A stretch of 64,000 nucleotides of DNA. Source: Ecdyonurus torrentis. Its lineage: Eukaryota > Arthropoda > Insecta > Ephemeroptera > Heptageniidae. The translations under genes and the position numbers were made by a program. Location of the stretch: positions 56,195,009 through 56,259,008 of the forward strand of contig OX439128.1 of assembly GCA_949318235.1 (NCBI GenBank). The letters run 5' to 3'. Shown in pieces: positions 1 to 12,800 of the stretch (positions within the stretch are counted from its first letter, which is position 1; each line of letters starts with the position of its first letter). The notes under the pieces were generated by a model, which had not been told where the DNA came from, did not search any database, and saw only the letters and a list, made by a program, of their open reading frames with translations.

Positions 1-1739
1 ACTTGCAAAGAAAGGGTTATTACACCTCAATCGCTCGAATGCAAACTTTTGCAGTAATAGAGAATCTCAGTGCTTTCTCATCGTTCTTTTTTGACTGTGA
101 ATACGATTTTTGATATATCTCCGAAGATATTAAAGCTACAGGCTTGTGGTTTGAACTAAAATGTAGGACTAACAGACTTGCAAAGAAAAGGATATTACAC
201 CTTAATCGCTTCATTGCAAACTTTCGCAGTTATTGAGAATCTCAGTGCTTTCTCAACGTAGTTTTCAGACTAAGAATACAATTTTTGATGATATCTTTGA
301 AACTTAAAAAGCTACAGGCTTGCAGTTTGAACTAAAATGTAGGACTAACAGACTTGCAAAGAAAAGATAATTACACCTTAATCGCTACAATGCAAACTTT
401 CGCAGTTATAGAGAATCTCAGTGCTTTCTCATCGTACTTTTTAGACTGCGAATAAGATTTTTGATGATATCATCGAAATTAATAAAGCTACAAGCTTTAG
501 GTTTGAACTAAAATGTAGGACTAACAGACTTGCAAAGAAAAGGTTATAACACCTTAATCGCTCCAATGCAAACTCACGCAGTTATTGAGAATCTCAAAGC
601 TTTCTCATCGTTCTTTTTTGAATCTGAATACGAATTTTGATATATCTCCGAAGCTAAAAAAGCTACAGGCTTGCGGTTTGATCTAAAATGTAGGACTAAC
701 AGACTTGCAAAGAAAAGGTTATTACACCTTAATCGCTACAATGCAAACTTTCGCAGTTATAGAGAATCTCAGTGCTTTCTCATAGTACTTTTTAGACTGC
801 GAATAAGATTTTTGATGATATCTCCGAAACTAATAAAGCTACTGGCTTTCAGTTTGAACTAAAATGTAGTACTAACAGACTTGCAATAAAAGGGTTATTA
901 CACCTCAATCGCTCGAATGCAAACTTTCGCAGTAATAGAGAATCTCAGTGCTTTCTCATCGTTCTTTTTTGACTGTGAATACGATTTTTGATATATCTCC
1001 GAAGCTATTAAAGCTACAGGCTTGTGGTTTGAACTAAAATGTAGAACTAACAGACTTGCAAAGAAAAGGTTATTACACCTTAATCGCTCCAATGCAAACT
1101 TTCGCAGTTATAGAAAACCTCAGTGCTTTCTCGTCGTACTTTTCAGACTGTGAATACGATTTTTGATGATATCTCCGAAACTAGTAAAGCTAAAGGCTTG
1201 CGGTTTGAACTGAAATGTAGGACTAACAGACTTGCAAAGAAAAGATAATTACACCTTAATCGCTACAATCCAAACTTTCGCAGTTATAGAGAATCTCAGT
1301 GCTTTCTCATCCTACTTTTTAGACTGCGAATAAGCTTTTTGATGATATCATCGAAATTAATAAAGCTACAAGCTTTAGGTTTGAACTAAAATGTAGGACT
1401 AACAGACTTGCAAAGAAAAGGTTATTACACCTTAATCGCTCCAATGCAAACTCACGCAGTTATTGAGAATCTCAGAGCTTTCTCATCGTTCTTTTTTGAC
1501 TGTGAATACGATTTTTGATGATATCTCCGAAACTAGTAAAGCTAAAGGCTTGCGGTTTGAACTGAAGTGTAGGACTAACAGACTTGCAAAGAAAAGGTTA
1601 TTACACCTTATTCGCTCCAATGCAAACTTTCGCAGTTATAGAGAATCTCAGTGCGTTCTCATCGTACTTTTTTGACTGTGGATACGAATTTTGATAATAT
1701 CTCCGAAACTAATAAAGCTACAGGCTTGCGAATTGGACT

Positions 1740-4700
1740 AAAATGTAGGACTAACAGACTTGCAAAGAAAAGGTTATTACACCTTAATCGCTCCAATGCA
1801 AACTCACGCAGTTATTGAGAATCTCAGAGCTTTCTCATCGTTCTTTTTTGACTCTGAATACGAATTTTGATATATCTCCGAAGCTAAAAAAGCTACAGGC
1901 TTGCGGTTTGAACTAAAATGTAGGACTAACAGACTTGCAAAGAAAAGATAATTACACCTTAATCGCTACAATGCAAACTTTCGCAGTTATAGAGAATCTC
2001 AGTGCTTTCTCATCCTACTTTTTAGACTGCGAATAAGATTTTTGATGATATCATCGAAATTAATAAAGCTACAAGCTTTAGGTTTGAACTAAAATGTAGG
2101 ACTAACAGACTTGCAAAGAAAAGGTTATTACACCTTAATCGCTCCAATGCAAACTCACGCAGTTATTGAGAATCTCAGAGCTTTCTCATCGTTCTTTTTT
2201 GACTCTGAATACGAATTTTGATGATATCATCGAAATTAATAAAGCTTCAAGCTTTAGGTTTGAACTAAAATGTAGGACTAACAGACTTGCAAAGAAAAGG
2301 TTATTACACCTTAATCGCTACAATGCAAACTTTCGCAGTTATATAGAATCTCAGTGCTTTCTCATAGTACTTTTTAGACTGCGAATTAGATTTTTGATGA
2401 TATCTCTGAAACTAATAAAGCTACTGGCTTTCAGTTTGAACTAAAATGTAGTACTAACAGACTTGCAATAAAAGGGTTATTACACCTCAATCGCTCGAAT
2501 GCAAACTTTCGCAGTAATAGAGAATCTCAGTGCTTTCTCATCGTTCTTTTTTGACTGTGAATACGATTTTAGATATATCTCCGAAGCTATTAAAGCTACA
2601 GGCTTGTGGTTTGAACTAAAATGTAGGACTAACAGACTTGCAAAGAAAAGGTTATAACACCTTAATCGCTCCAATGCAAACTTTCGCAGTTATAGAAAAC
2701 CTCAGTGCTTTCTCGTCGTACTTTTCAGACTGTGAATACGATTTTTGATGATATCTCCGAAACTAGTAAAGCTAAAGGCTTGCGGTTTGAACTGAAATGT
2801 AGGACTAACAGACTTGCAAAGAAAAGGTTATTACACCTTATTCGCTCCAATGCAAACTTTCGCAGTTATAGAGAATCTCAGTGCTTTGTCATCGTACTTT
2901 TCAGACTGTGAATACGATTGTTGATGATATCTCCGAAACTAACAAAGCTACAGGCTTGCGGTTTGAACTGAAATGTAGGACTAACAGACTTGCAAAGAAA
3001 ACGTTATTACACTTTAATCGCTCCAATGCAAACTTTCGCAGTTATAGAAAACCTCAGTGCTTTCTCGTCGTACTTTTCAGACTGTGAATACGATTTTTGA
3101 TGATATCTCCGAAACTAGTAAAGCTAAAGGCTTGCGGTTTGAACTGAAATGTAGGACTAACAGACTTGCAAAGAAAAGATAATTACACCTTAATCGCTAC
3201 AATGCAAACTTTCGCAGTTATAGAGAGTCTCAGTGCTTTCTCATCCTACTTTTTAGACTGCGAATAAGATTTTTGATGATATCATCGAAATTAATAAAGC
3301 TACAAGCTTTAGGTTTGAACTAAAATGTAGGACTAACAGACTTGCAAAGAAAAGGTTATTACACCTTAATCGCTCCAATGCAAACTCACGCAGTTATTGA
3401 GAATCTCAGAGCTTTCTCATCGTTCTTTTTTGACTGTGAATACGATTTTTGATGATATCTCCGAAACTAGTAAAGCTAAAGGCTTGCGGTTTGAACTGAA
3501 ATGTAGGACTAACAGACTTGCAAAGAAAAGGTTATTACACCTTATTCGCTCCAATGCATACTTTCGCAGTTATAGAGAATCTCAGTGCTTTCTCATCGTA
3601 CTTTTCAGACCGTGAATACGATTGTTGATGATATCTCCGAAACTAATAAAGCTACTGGCTTGCGGTTTGAACTGAAGTGTAGGACTAACAGACTTGCAAA
3701 GAAAAGGTTATTACACCTTATTCGCTCCAATGCAAACTTTCGCAGTTATAGAGAATCTCAGTGCTTTCTCATCGTACTTTTTTGACTGTGGATACGAATT
3801 TTGATAATATCTCCGAAACTAATAAAGCTACAGGCTTGCGGTTTGAACTGAAATGTAGGACTAACAGACTTGCAAAGAAAACGTTATTACACCTTAATCG
3901 CTCCAATGCATACTTTCGCAGTTATAGAGAATCTCAGTGCTTTCTCATCGTACTTTTCAGACCGTGAATAAGATTGTTGATGATATCTCCGAAACTAATA
4001 AAGCTACAGGCTTGCCGTTTGAACTGAAATGTAGGACTAACAGACTTGCAAAGAAAAGGTTATTACACCTTAATCGCTCCAATGCATACTTTCGCAGTTA
4101 TAGAGAATCTCAGTGCTTTCTCATCGTACTTTTCAGACCGTGAATACGATTGTTGATGATATCTCCAAAACTAATAAAGCTATAGGCTTGCGGTTTGAAC
4201 TAAAATGTAGGACTAATAGACTTGCAAAGAAAAGGTTATTACACCTTAATCGCTCCAATGCAAACTTTCGCGGTTATAGAGAATCTCAGTGCTTTCTCAT
4301 CGTACTTTTCAGACTGTGAATACGATTTTTGATGATATCTCCAAAGCTAAAAAAGCTACAGGCTTGCGGTTTGAACTAAAATGTAGGACCTACAGACTTG
4401 CAAAGAAAAGGTTATTACACCTTAATCGCTTCATTGCAAACTTTCGCAGTTATTGAGATTCTCAGTGCTTTTTCAACGTAGTTTTCAGACTAAGAATTCG
4501 ATTTTTGATGATATCTTTGAAACTAATAAAGCTACAAGCATGCGGTTTGAACTGAAATGTAGGACTTAAACAAAAGGACAAAGGACAAAGGACTTGCAAA
4601 CAAAAGGTTATTACACCTTAATCGCTCGAATGCATACTTTCGCAGTTATAGAAAACCTCAGTGCTTTTTCGTCGTACTTTTCAGACTGTGAATACGATTT

Positions 4701-4923
4701 TTGATGATAACTCTAAAACTAGTAAAGCTACAGCCTTGCGAATTGGACTTAAATGTAGCACTAACAGACTTGCAAAGAAAATGTTATTACACCTTAATGG
4801 CTCCAATGCAATCTTTCGCAGTTATAGAGAATGTCAGTGCTTTGTCAGTACTTTTCAGACTGTGAATACGATTGTTGATGATAAATCCGAAGCTAATAAA
4901 GCTACAGGCTTGCGGTTTAAACT
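1740..4923 (+). repeat. Satellite A higher-order block, copy 1
   Basis: This 3,184-bp block (about 18 monomers) recurs starting at about 4924. Matching landmarks lie exactly 3,184 bp apart, for example the subtype with TAAAGCTTCAAGC (2166-2444 against 5350-5628) and the following antisense-open monomer (2480 against 5664). Near its right end it has one monomer (about 4661-4840) that copy 2 lacks, plus a local micro-duplication at 4566-4593. The ends are approximate, because block limits in a tandem array can only be set by where variants stop matching. Confidence 0.8.
4566..4593 (+). repeat. Local micro-duplication inside a satellite A monomer
   Basis: Where sister monomers read AGGACTAACAGCCTTGC (for example near 7744), this monomer has AGGACTTAA followed by about three imperfect copies of an ACAAAGG-type heptamer before continuing with CTTGCAAACAAAAGG. 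The extra bases look like replication slippage. They mark this monomer uniquely in the window. Confidence 0.75.
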
Positions 4924-7900
4924 AAAATGTAGGACTAACAGACTTGCAAAAAAAAGGTTATTACACCTTAATCGCTCCAATGCAAACTCACGCAGTTATT
5001 GAGAATCTCAGAGCTTTCTCATCGTTCTTTTTTGACTCTGAATACGAATTTTGATATATCTCCGAAGCTAAAAAAGCTACAGGCTTGCGGTTTGAACTAA
5101 AATGTAGGACTAACAGACTTGCAAAGAAAAGATAATTACACCTTAATCGCTACAATGCAAACTTTTGCAGTTATAGAGAATCTCAGTGCTTTCTCATCCT
5201 ACTTTTTAGACTGCGAATAAGATTTTTGATGATATCATCGAAATTAATAAAGCTACAAGCTTTAGGTTTGAACTAAAATGTAGGACTAACAGACTTGCAA
5301 AGAAAAGGTTATTACACCTTAATCGCTCCAATGCAAACTCACGCAGTTATTGAGAATCTCAGAGCTTTCTCATCGTTCTTTTTTGACTCTGAATACGAAT
5401 TTTGATGATATCATCGAAATTAATAAAGCTTCAAGCTTTAGGTTTGAACTAAAATGTAGGACTAACAGACTTGCAAAGAAAAGGTTATTACACCTTAATC
5501 GCTACAATGCAAACTTTCGCAGTTATATAGAATCTCAGTGCTTTCTCATAGTACTTTTTAGACTGCGAATTAGATTTTTGATGATATCTCTGAAACTAAT
5601 AAAGCTACTGGCTTTCAGTTTGAACTAAAATGTAGTACTAACAGACTTGCAATAAAAGGGTTATTACACCTCAATCGCTCGAATGCAAACTTTCGCAGTA
5701 ATAGAGAATCTCAGTGCTTTCTCATCGTTCTTTTTTGACTGTGAATACGATTTTAGATATATCTCCGAAGCTATTAAAGCTACAGGCTTGTGGTTTGAAC
5801 TAAAATGTAGGACTAACAGACTTGCAAAGAAAAGGTTATAACACCTTAATCGCTCCAATGCAAACTTTCGCAGTTATAGAAAACCTCAGTGCTTTCTCGT
5901 CGTACTTTTCAGACTGTGAATACGATTTTTGATGATATCTCCGAAACTAGTAAAGCTAAAGGCTTGCGGTTTGAACTGAAATGTAGGACTAACAGACTTG
6001 CAAAGAAAAGGTTATTACACCTTATTCGCTCCAATGCAAACTTTCGCAGTTATAGAGAATCTCAGTGCTTTGTCATCGTACTTTTCAGACTGTGAATACG
6101 ATTGTTGATGATATTTCCGAAACTAACAAAGCTACAGGCTTGCGGTTTGAACTGAAATGTAGGACTAACAGACTTGCAAAGAAAACGTTATTACACTTTA
6201 ATCGCTCCAATGCAAACTTTCGCAGTTATAGAAAACCTCAGTGCTTTCTCGTCGTACTTTTCAGACTGTGAATACGATTTTTGATGATATCTCCGAAACT
6301 AGTAAAGCTAAAGGCTTGCGGTTTGAACTGAAATGTAGGACTAACAGACTTGCAAAGAAAAGATAATTACACCTTAATCGCTACAATGCAAACTTTCGCA
6401 GTTATAGAGAGTCTCAGTGCTTTCTCATCCTACTTTTTAGACTGCGAATAAGATTTTTGATGATATCATCGAAATTAATAAAGCTACAAGCTTTAGGTTT
6501 GAACTAAAATGTAGGACTAACAGACTTGCAAAGAAAAGGTTATTACACCTTAATCGCTCCAATGCAAACTCACGCAGTTATTGAGAATCTCAGAGCTTTC
6601 TCATCGTTCTTTTTTGACTGTGAATACGATTTTTGATGATATCTCCGAAACTAGTAAAGCTAAAGGCTTGCGGTTTGAACTGAAATGTAGGACTAACAGA
6701 CTTGCAAAGAAAAGGTTATTACACTTTATTCGCTCCAATGCATACTTTCGCAGTTATAGAGAATCTCAGTGCTTTCTCATCGTACTTTTCAGACCGTGAA
6801 TACGATTGTTGATGATATCTCCGAAACTAATAAAGCTACTGGCTTGCGGTTTGAACTGAAGTGTAGGACTAACAGACTAGCAAAGAAAAGGTTATTACAC
6901 CTTATTCGCTCCAATGCAAACTTTCGCAGTTATAGAGAATCTCAGTGCTTTCTCATCGTACTTTTTTGACTGTGGATACGATTTTTGATAATATCTCCGA
7001 AACTAATAAAGCTACAGGCTTGCGGTTTGAACTGAAATGTAGGACTAACAGACTTGCAAAGAAAACGTTATTACACCTTAATCGCTCCAATGCATACTTT
7101 CGCAGTTATAGAGAATCTCAGTGCTTTCTCATCGTACTTTTCAGACCGTGAATAAGATTGTTGAAGATATCTCCGAAACTAATAAAGCTACAGGCTTGCC
7201 GTTTGAACTGAAATGTAGGACTAACAGACTTGCAAAGAAAAGGTTATTACACCTTAATCGCTCCAATGCATACTTTCGCAGTTATAGAGAATCTCAGTGC
7301 TTTCTCATCGTACTTTTCAGACCGTGAATACGATTGTTGATGATATCTCCAAAACTAATAAAGCTACAGGCTTGCGGTTTGAACTAAAATGTAGGACTAA
7401 CAGACTTGCAAAGAAAAGGTTATTACACCTTAATCGCTCCAATGCAAACTTTCGCGGTTATAGAGAATCTCAGTGCTTTCTCATCGTACTTTTCAGACTG
7501 TGAATACAATTTTTGATGATATCTCCGAAGCTAAAAAAGCTACAGGCTTGCGGTTTGAACTAAAATGTAGGACCTACAGACTTGCAAAGAAAAGGTTATT
7601 ACACCTTAATCGCTTCATTGCAAACTTTCGCAGTTATTGAGATTCTCAGTGCTTTTTCAACGTAGTTTTCAGACTAAGAATTCGATTTTTGATGATATCT
7701 TTGAAACTAATAAAGCTACAAGCATGCGGTTTGAACTGAAATGTAGGACTAACAGCCTTGCAAACAAAAGGTTATTACACCTTAATCGCTCGAATGCATA
7801 CTTTCGCAGTTATAGAAAACCTCAGTGCTTTGTCAGTACTTTTCAGACTGTGAATACGATTGTTGATGATAAATCCGAAGCTAATAAAGCCACAGGCTTG

Positions 7901-8107
7901 CGGTTTAAACTAAAATGTAGGACTAACAGACTTGCAAAGAAAAGGTTATTGCACCTTATTCGCTCCAATGCAAACTTTCGCAGTTATAGAGAATCTCAGG
8001 GCTTTCTCATCGTACTTTTTTGACTGTGGATACGAATTTTGATGATATCTCCGAAACTAATAAAGCAACAGGCTTGCGGTTTGAACAGAAATGTAGGACT
8101 AACAGAC
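4924..8107 (+). repeat. Satellite A higher-order block, copy 2
   Basis: A near-identical successor of the block beginning at about 1740. Variants from 5350 to about 7800 match copy 1 at an offset of 3,184 bp. Beyond 7800 the offset falls to about 3,008 bp because one monomer is missing here, so the block length is nominal. The same variants reappear 3,341-3,342 bp downstream (5889 against 9231, 6581 against 9922, 7637 against 10978), so this block is the middle of at least three related units. Confidence 0.78.
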
Positions 8108-11100
8108 TTGCAAAGAAAAGGTAATAACACCTTATTCGCTCCAATGCAAACTTTCGCAGTTATAGAAAACCTCAGTGCTTTCTCGTCGTACTTTTCAGAC
8201 TGTGAATATGATTTTTGATGATATCTCCGAAACTAGTAAAGCTACAGGCTTGTGGTTTGAACTTAAATGTAGGACTAACAGACTTGCAAAGAAAAGTTTA
8301 TAACACCTTAATCGCTACAATGCAATCTTTCGCAGTTATAGAGAATCTCAGTGCTTTCTCATCGTACTTTTTAGACTGCAAATATGATTTTTGATGATAT
8401 CTCTGAAACTAAAAAAGCTACAGGTTTGCGGTTTGAAATAAAATGTAAGACTAACAGACTTGCAAAGAAAAGGTTATTACACCTTAATCGCTCCAATGCA
8501 TACTTTCGCAGTTATAGAGAATCTCAGTGCTTTCTCATTGTACTTTTTAGACTGCGAATAAGATTTTTGATGATATCTCCGAAACTAATAAAGCTACAGG
8601 CTTGCGATTTGAACTAAAATGTAGTACTAACAGACTTGCAAAGAAAAGGTTATTACACCTTAATCGCTCCAATGCATACTTTCGCAGTTATAGAGAATCT
8701 CAGTGCTTTCTCATCGTACTTTTCAGACCGTGAATACGATTGTTGATGATATCTCCGAAACTAATAAAGCTACTGGCTTGCGGTTTGAACTGAAGTGTAG
8801 GACTAACAGACTTGCAAAGAAAAGGTTATTACACCTTATTCGCTCCAATGCAAACTTTCGCAGTTATAGAGAATCTCAGTGCTTTCTCATCGTACTTTTT
8901 TGACTGTGGATACGAATTTTGATAATATCTCCGAAACTAATAAAGCTACAGGCTTGCGGTTTGAACTGAAATGTAGGACTAACAGACTTGCAAAGAAAAC
9001 GTTATTACACCTTAATCGCTCCAATGCATACTTTCGCAGTTATAGAGAATCTCAGTGCTTTCTCATCGTACTTTTCAGACCGTGAATAAGATTGTTAATG
9101 ATATCTCCGAAACTAATAAAGCTACAGGCTTGCCGTTTGAACTGAAATGTAGGACTAACAGACTTGCAAAGAAAAGGTAATAACACCTTATTCGCTCCAA
9201 TGCAAACTTTCGAAGTTATAGAAAACCTCAGTGCTTTCTCGTCGTACTTTTCAGACTGTGAATATGATTTTTAATTATATCTCCGAAACTAGTAAAGCTA
9301 CAGGCTTGCGGTTTGAACTGAAATGTAGGACTAACAGACTTGCAAAGAAAAGGTTATTACACCTTATTCGCTCCAATGCAAACTTTCGCAGTTATAGAGA
9401 ATCTCAGTGCTTTGTCATCGTACTTTTCAGACTGTGAATACGATTGTTGATGATATCTCCGAAACTAACAAAGCTACAGGCTTGCGGTTTGAACTGAAAT
9501 GTAGGACTAACAGACTTGCAAAGAAAACGTTATTACACTTTAATCGCTCCAATGCAAATTTTCGCAGTTATAGAAAACCTCAGTGCTTTCTCGTCGTACT
9601 TTTCAGACTGTGAATACGATTTTTGATGATATCTCCGAAACTAGTAAAGCTAAAGGCTTGCGGTTTGAACTGAAATGTAGGACTAACAGACTTGCAAAGA
9701 AAAGATAATTACACCTTAATCGCTACAATGCAAACTTTCGCAGTTATAGAGAGTCTCACTGCTTTCTCATCCTACTTTTTAGACTGCGAATAAGATTTTT
9801 GATGATATCATCGAAATTAATAAAGCTACAAGCTTTAGGTTTGATCTAAAATGTAGGACTAACAGACTTGCAAAAAAAGGTTATTACACCTTAATCGCTC
9901 CAATGCAAACTCACGCAGTTATTGAGAATCTCAGAGCTTTCTCATCGTTCTTTTTTGACTGTGAATACGATTTTTGATGATATCTCCGAAACTAGTAAAG
10001 CTAAAGGCTTGCGGTTTGAACTGAAATGTAGGACTAACAGACTTGCAAAGAAAAGGTTATTACACTTTATTCGCTCCAATGCATACTTTCGCAGTTATAG
10101 AGAATCTCAGTGCTTTCTCATCGTACTTTTCAGACCGTGAATACGATTGTTGATGATATCTCCGAAACTAATAAAGCTACTGGCTTGCGGTTTGAACTGA
10201 AGTGTAGGACTAACAGACTAGCAAAGAAAAGGTTATTACACCTTATTCGCTCCAATGCAAACTTTCGCAGTTATAGAGAATCTCAGTGCTTTCTCATCGT
10301 ACTTTTTTGACTGTGGATACGAATTTTGATAATATCTCCGAAACTAATAAAGCTACAGGCTTGCGGTTTGAACTGAAATGTAGGACTAACAGACTTGCAA
10401 AGAAAACGTTATTACACCTTAATCGCTCCAATGCATACTTTCGCAGTTATAGAGAATCTCAGTGCTTTCTTATCGTACTTTTCAGACCGTGAATAAGATT
10501 GTTGAAGATATCTCCGAAACTAATAAAGCTACAGGCTTGCCGTTTGAACTGAAATGTAGGACTAACAGACTTGCAAAGAAAAGGTTATTACACCTTAATC
10601 GCTCCAATGCATACTTTCGCAGTTATAGAGAATCTCAGTGCTTTCTCATCGTACTTTTCAGACCGTGAATACGATTGTTGATGATATCTCCAAAACTAAT
10701 AAAGCTACAGGCTTGCGGTTTGAACTAAAATGTAGGACTAACAGACTTGCAAAGAAAAGGTTATTACACCTTAATCGCTCCAATGCAAACTTTCGCGGTT
10801 ATAGAGAATCTCAGTGCTTTCTCATCGTACTTTTCAGACTGTGAATACAATTTTTGATGATATCTCCGAAGCTAAAAAAGCTACAGGCTTGCGGTTTGAA
10901 CTAAAATGTAGGACCTACAGACTTGCAAAGAAAAGGTTATTACACCTTAATCGCTTCATTGCAAACTTTCGCAGTTATTGAGATTCTCAGTGCTTTTTCA
11001 ACGTAGTTTTCAGACTAAGAATTCGATTTTTGATGATATCTTTGAAACTAATAAAGCTACAAGCATGCGGTTTGAACTGAAATGTAGGACTAACAGCCTT

Positions 11101-12800
11101 GCAAACAAAAGGTTATTACACCTTAATCGCTCGAATGCATACTTTCGCAGTTATAGAAAACCTCAGTGCTTTGTCAATTATTTTTCAGACTGTGAATACG
11201 ATTGTTGATGATAAATCCGAAGCTAATAAAGCTACAGGCTTGCGGTTTAAACTAAAATGTAGGACTAACAGACTTGCAAAGAAAAGGTAATAACACCTTA
11301 TTCGCTCCAATGCAAACTTTCGCAGTTATAGAAAACCTCAGTGCTTTCTCGTCGTACTTTTCAGACTGTGAATATGATTTTTGATGATATCTCCGAAACT
11401 AGTAAAGCTACAGGCTTGTGGTTTAAACTTAAATGTAGGACTAACAGACTTGCAAAGAAAAGTTTATAACACCTTAATCGCTACAATGCAATCTTTCGCA
11501 GTTATACAGAATCTCAGTGCTTTCTCATAGTACTTTGTAGACTGCGAATAAGATTTTTGATGATATCTCCGAAACTAATAAAGCTACTGGCTTTCGCTTT
11601 GAACTAAAATGTAGTACTAACAGACCTGCAAAGAAAAGGTTATTACACCTTAATCGCTCCAATGCAAACTCACGCAGTTATAGAGAATCCCAGTGCATTC
11701 TCATCGTACTTTTCAGACCGTGAATACGATTGTTGATGATATCTCCAAAACTAATAAAGCTACAGGCTTGCGGTTTAAACTTAATGTAGGACTAACAGAC
11801 TTGCAAAGAAAAGGTTATTACATCTTAATCGCTACAATGCAAACTTTCGCAGTTATAGAGAATCTCAGTGCTTTCTCATCGTACTTTTTAGACTGCAAAT
11901 ATGATTTTTGATGATATCTCTGAAACTAAAAAAGCTACAGGTTTGCGGTTTGAAATAAAATGTAAGACTAACAGACTTGCAAAGAAAAGGTTATTACACC
12001 TTAATCGCTCCAATGCATACTTTCGCAGTTATAGAGAATCTCAGTGCTTTCTCATTGTACTTTTTAGACTGCGAATAAGATTTTTGATGATATCTCCGAA
12101 ACTAATAAAGCTACAGGCTTGCGATTTGAACTAAAATGTAGTACTAACAGACTTGCAAAGAAAAGGTTATTACACCTTAATCGCTCCAATGCATACTTTC
12201 GCAGTTATAGAGAATCTCAGTGCTTTCTCATCGTACTTTTCAGACCGTGAATACGATTGTTGATGATATCTCCGAAACTAATAAAGCTACTGGCTTGCGG
12301 TTTGAACTGAAGTGTAGGACTAACAGACTTGCAAAGAAAAGGTTATTACACCTTATTCGCTCCAATGCAAACTTTCGCAGTTATAGAGAATCTCAGTGCT
12401 TTCTCATCGTACTTTTTTGACTGTGGATACGAATTTTGATAATATCTCCGAAACTAATAAAGCTACAGGCTTGCGGTTTGAACTGAAATGTGTGACTAAC
12501 AGACTTGCAAAGAAAACGTTATTACACCTTAATCGCTCCAATGCATACTTTCGCAGTTATAGAGAATCTCAGTGCTTTCTCATCGTACTTTTCAGACCGT
12601 GAATAAGATTGTTAATGATATCTCCGAAACTAATAAAGCTACAGGCTTGCCGTTTGAACTGAAATGTAGGACTAACAGACTTGCAAAGAAAAGGTAATTA
12701 CACCTTATTCGCTCCAATGCAAACTTTCGAAGTTATAGAAAACCTCAGTGCTTTCTCGTCGTACTTTTCAGACTGTGAATATGATTTTTGATGATATCTC
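8108..12800 (+). repeat. Satellite A higher-order block, copy 3 region
   Basis: From about 9231 to 11280 the monomer order repeats that of 5889-8023 with an offset of about 3,341 bp (19 monomers). The segment 8384-9085 recurs at 11901-12602 with an offset of 3,517 bp (20 monomers). The changing offset in whole monomers indicates unequal exchange that added or removed single repeats while keeping the block order. After about 12,800 the order stops matching cleanly and monomers become more mixed. Confidence 0.72.
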
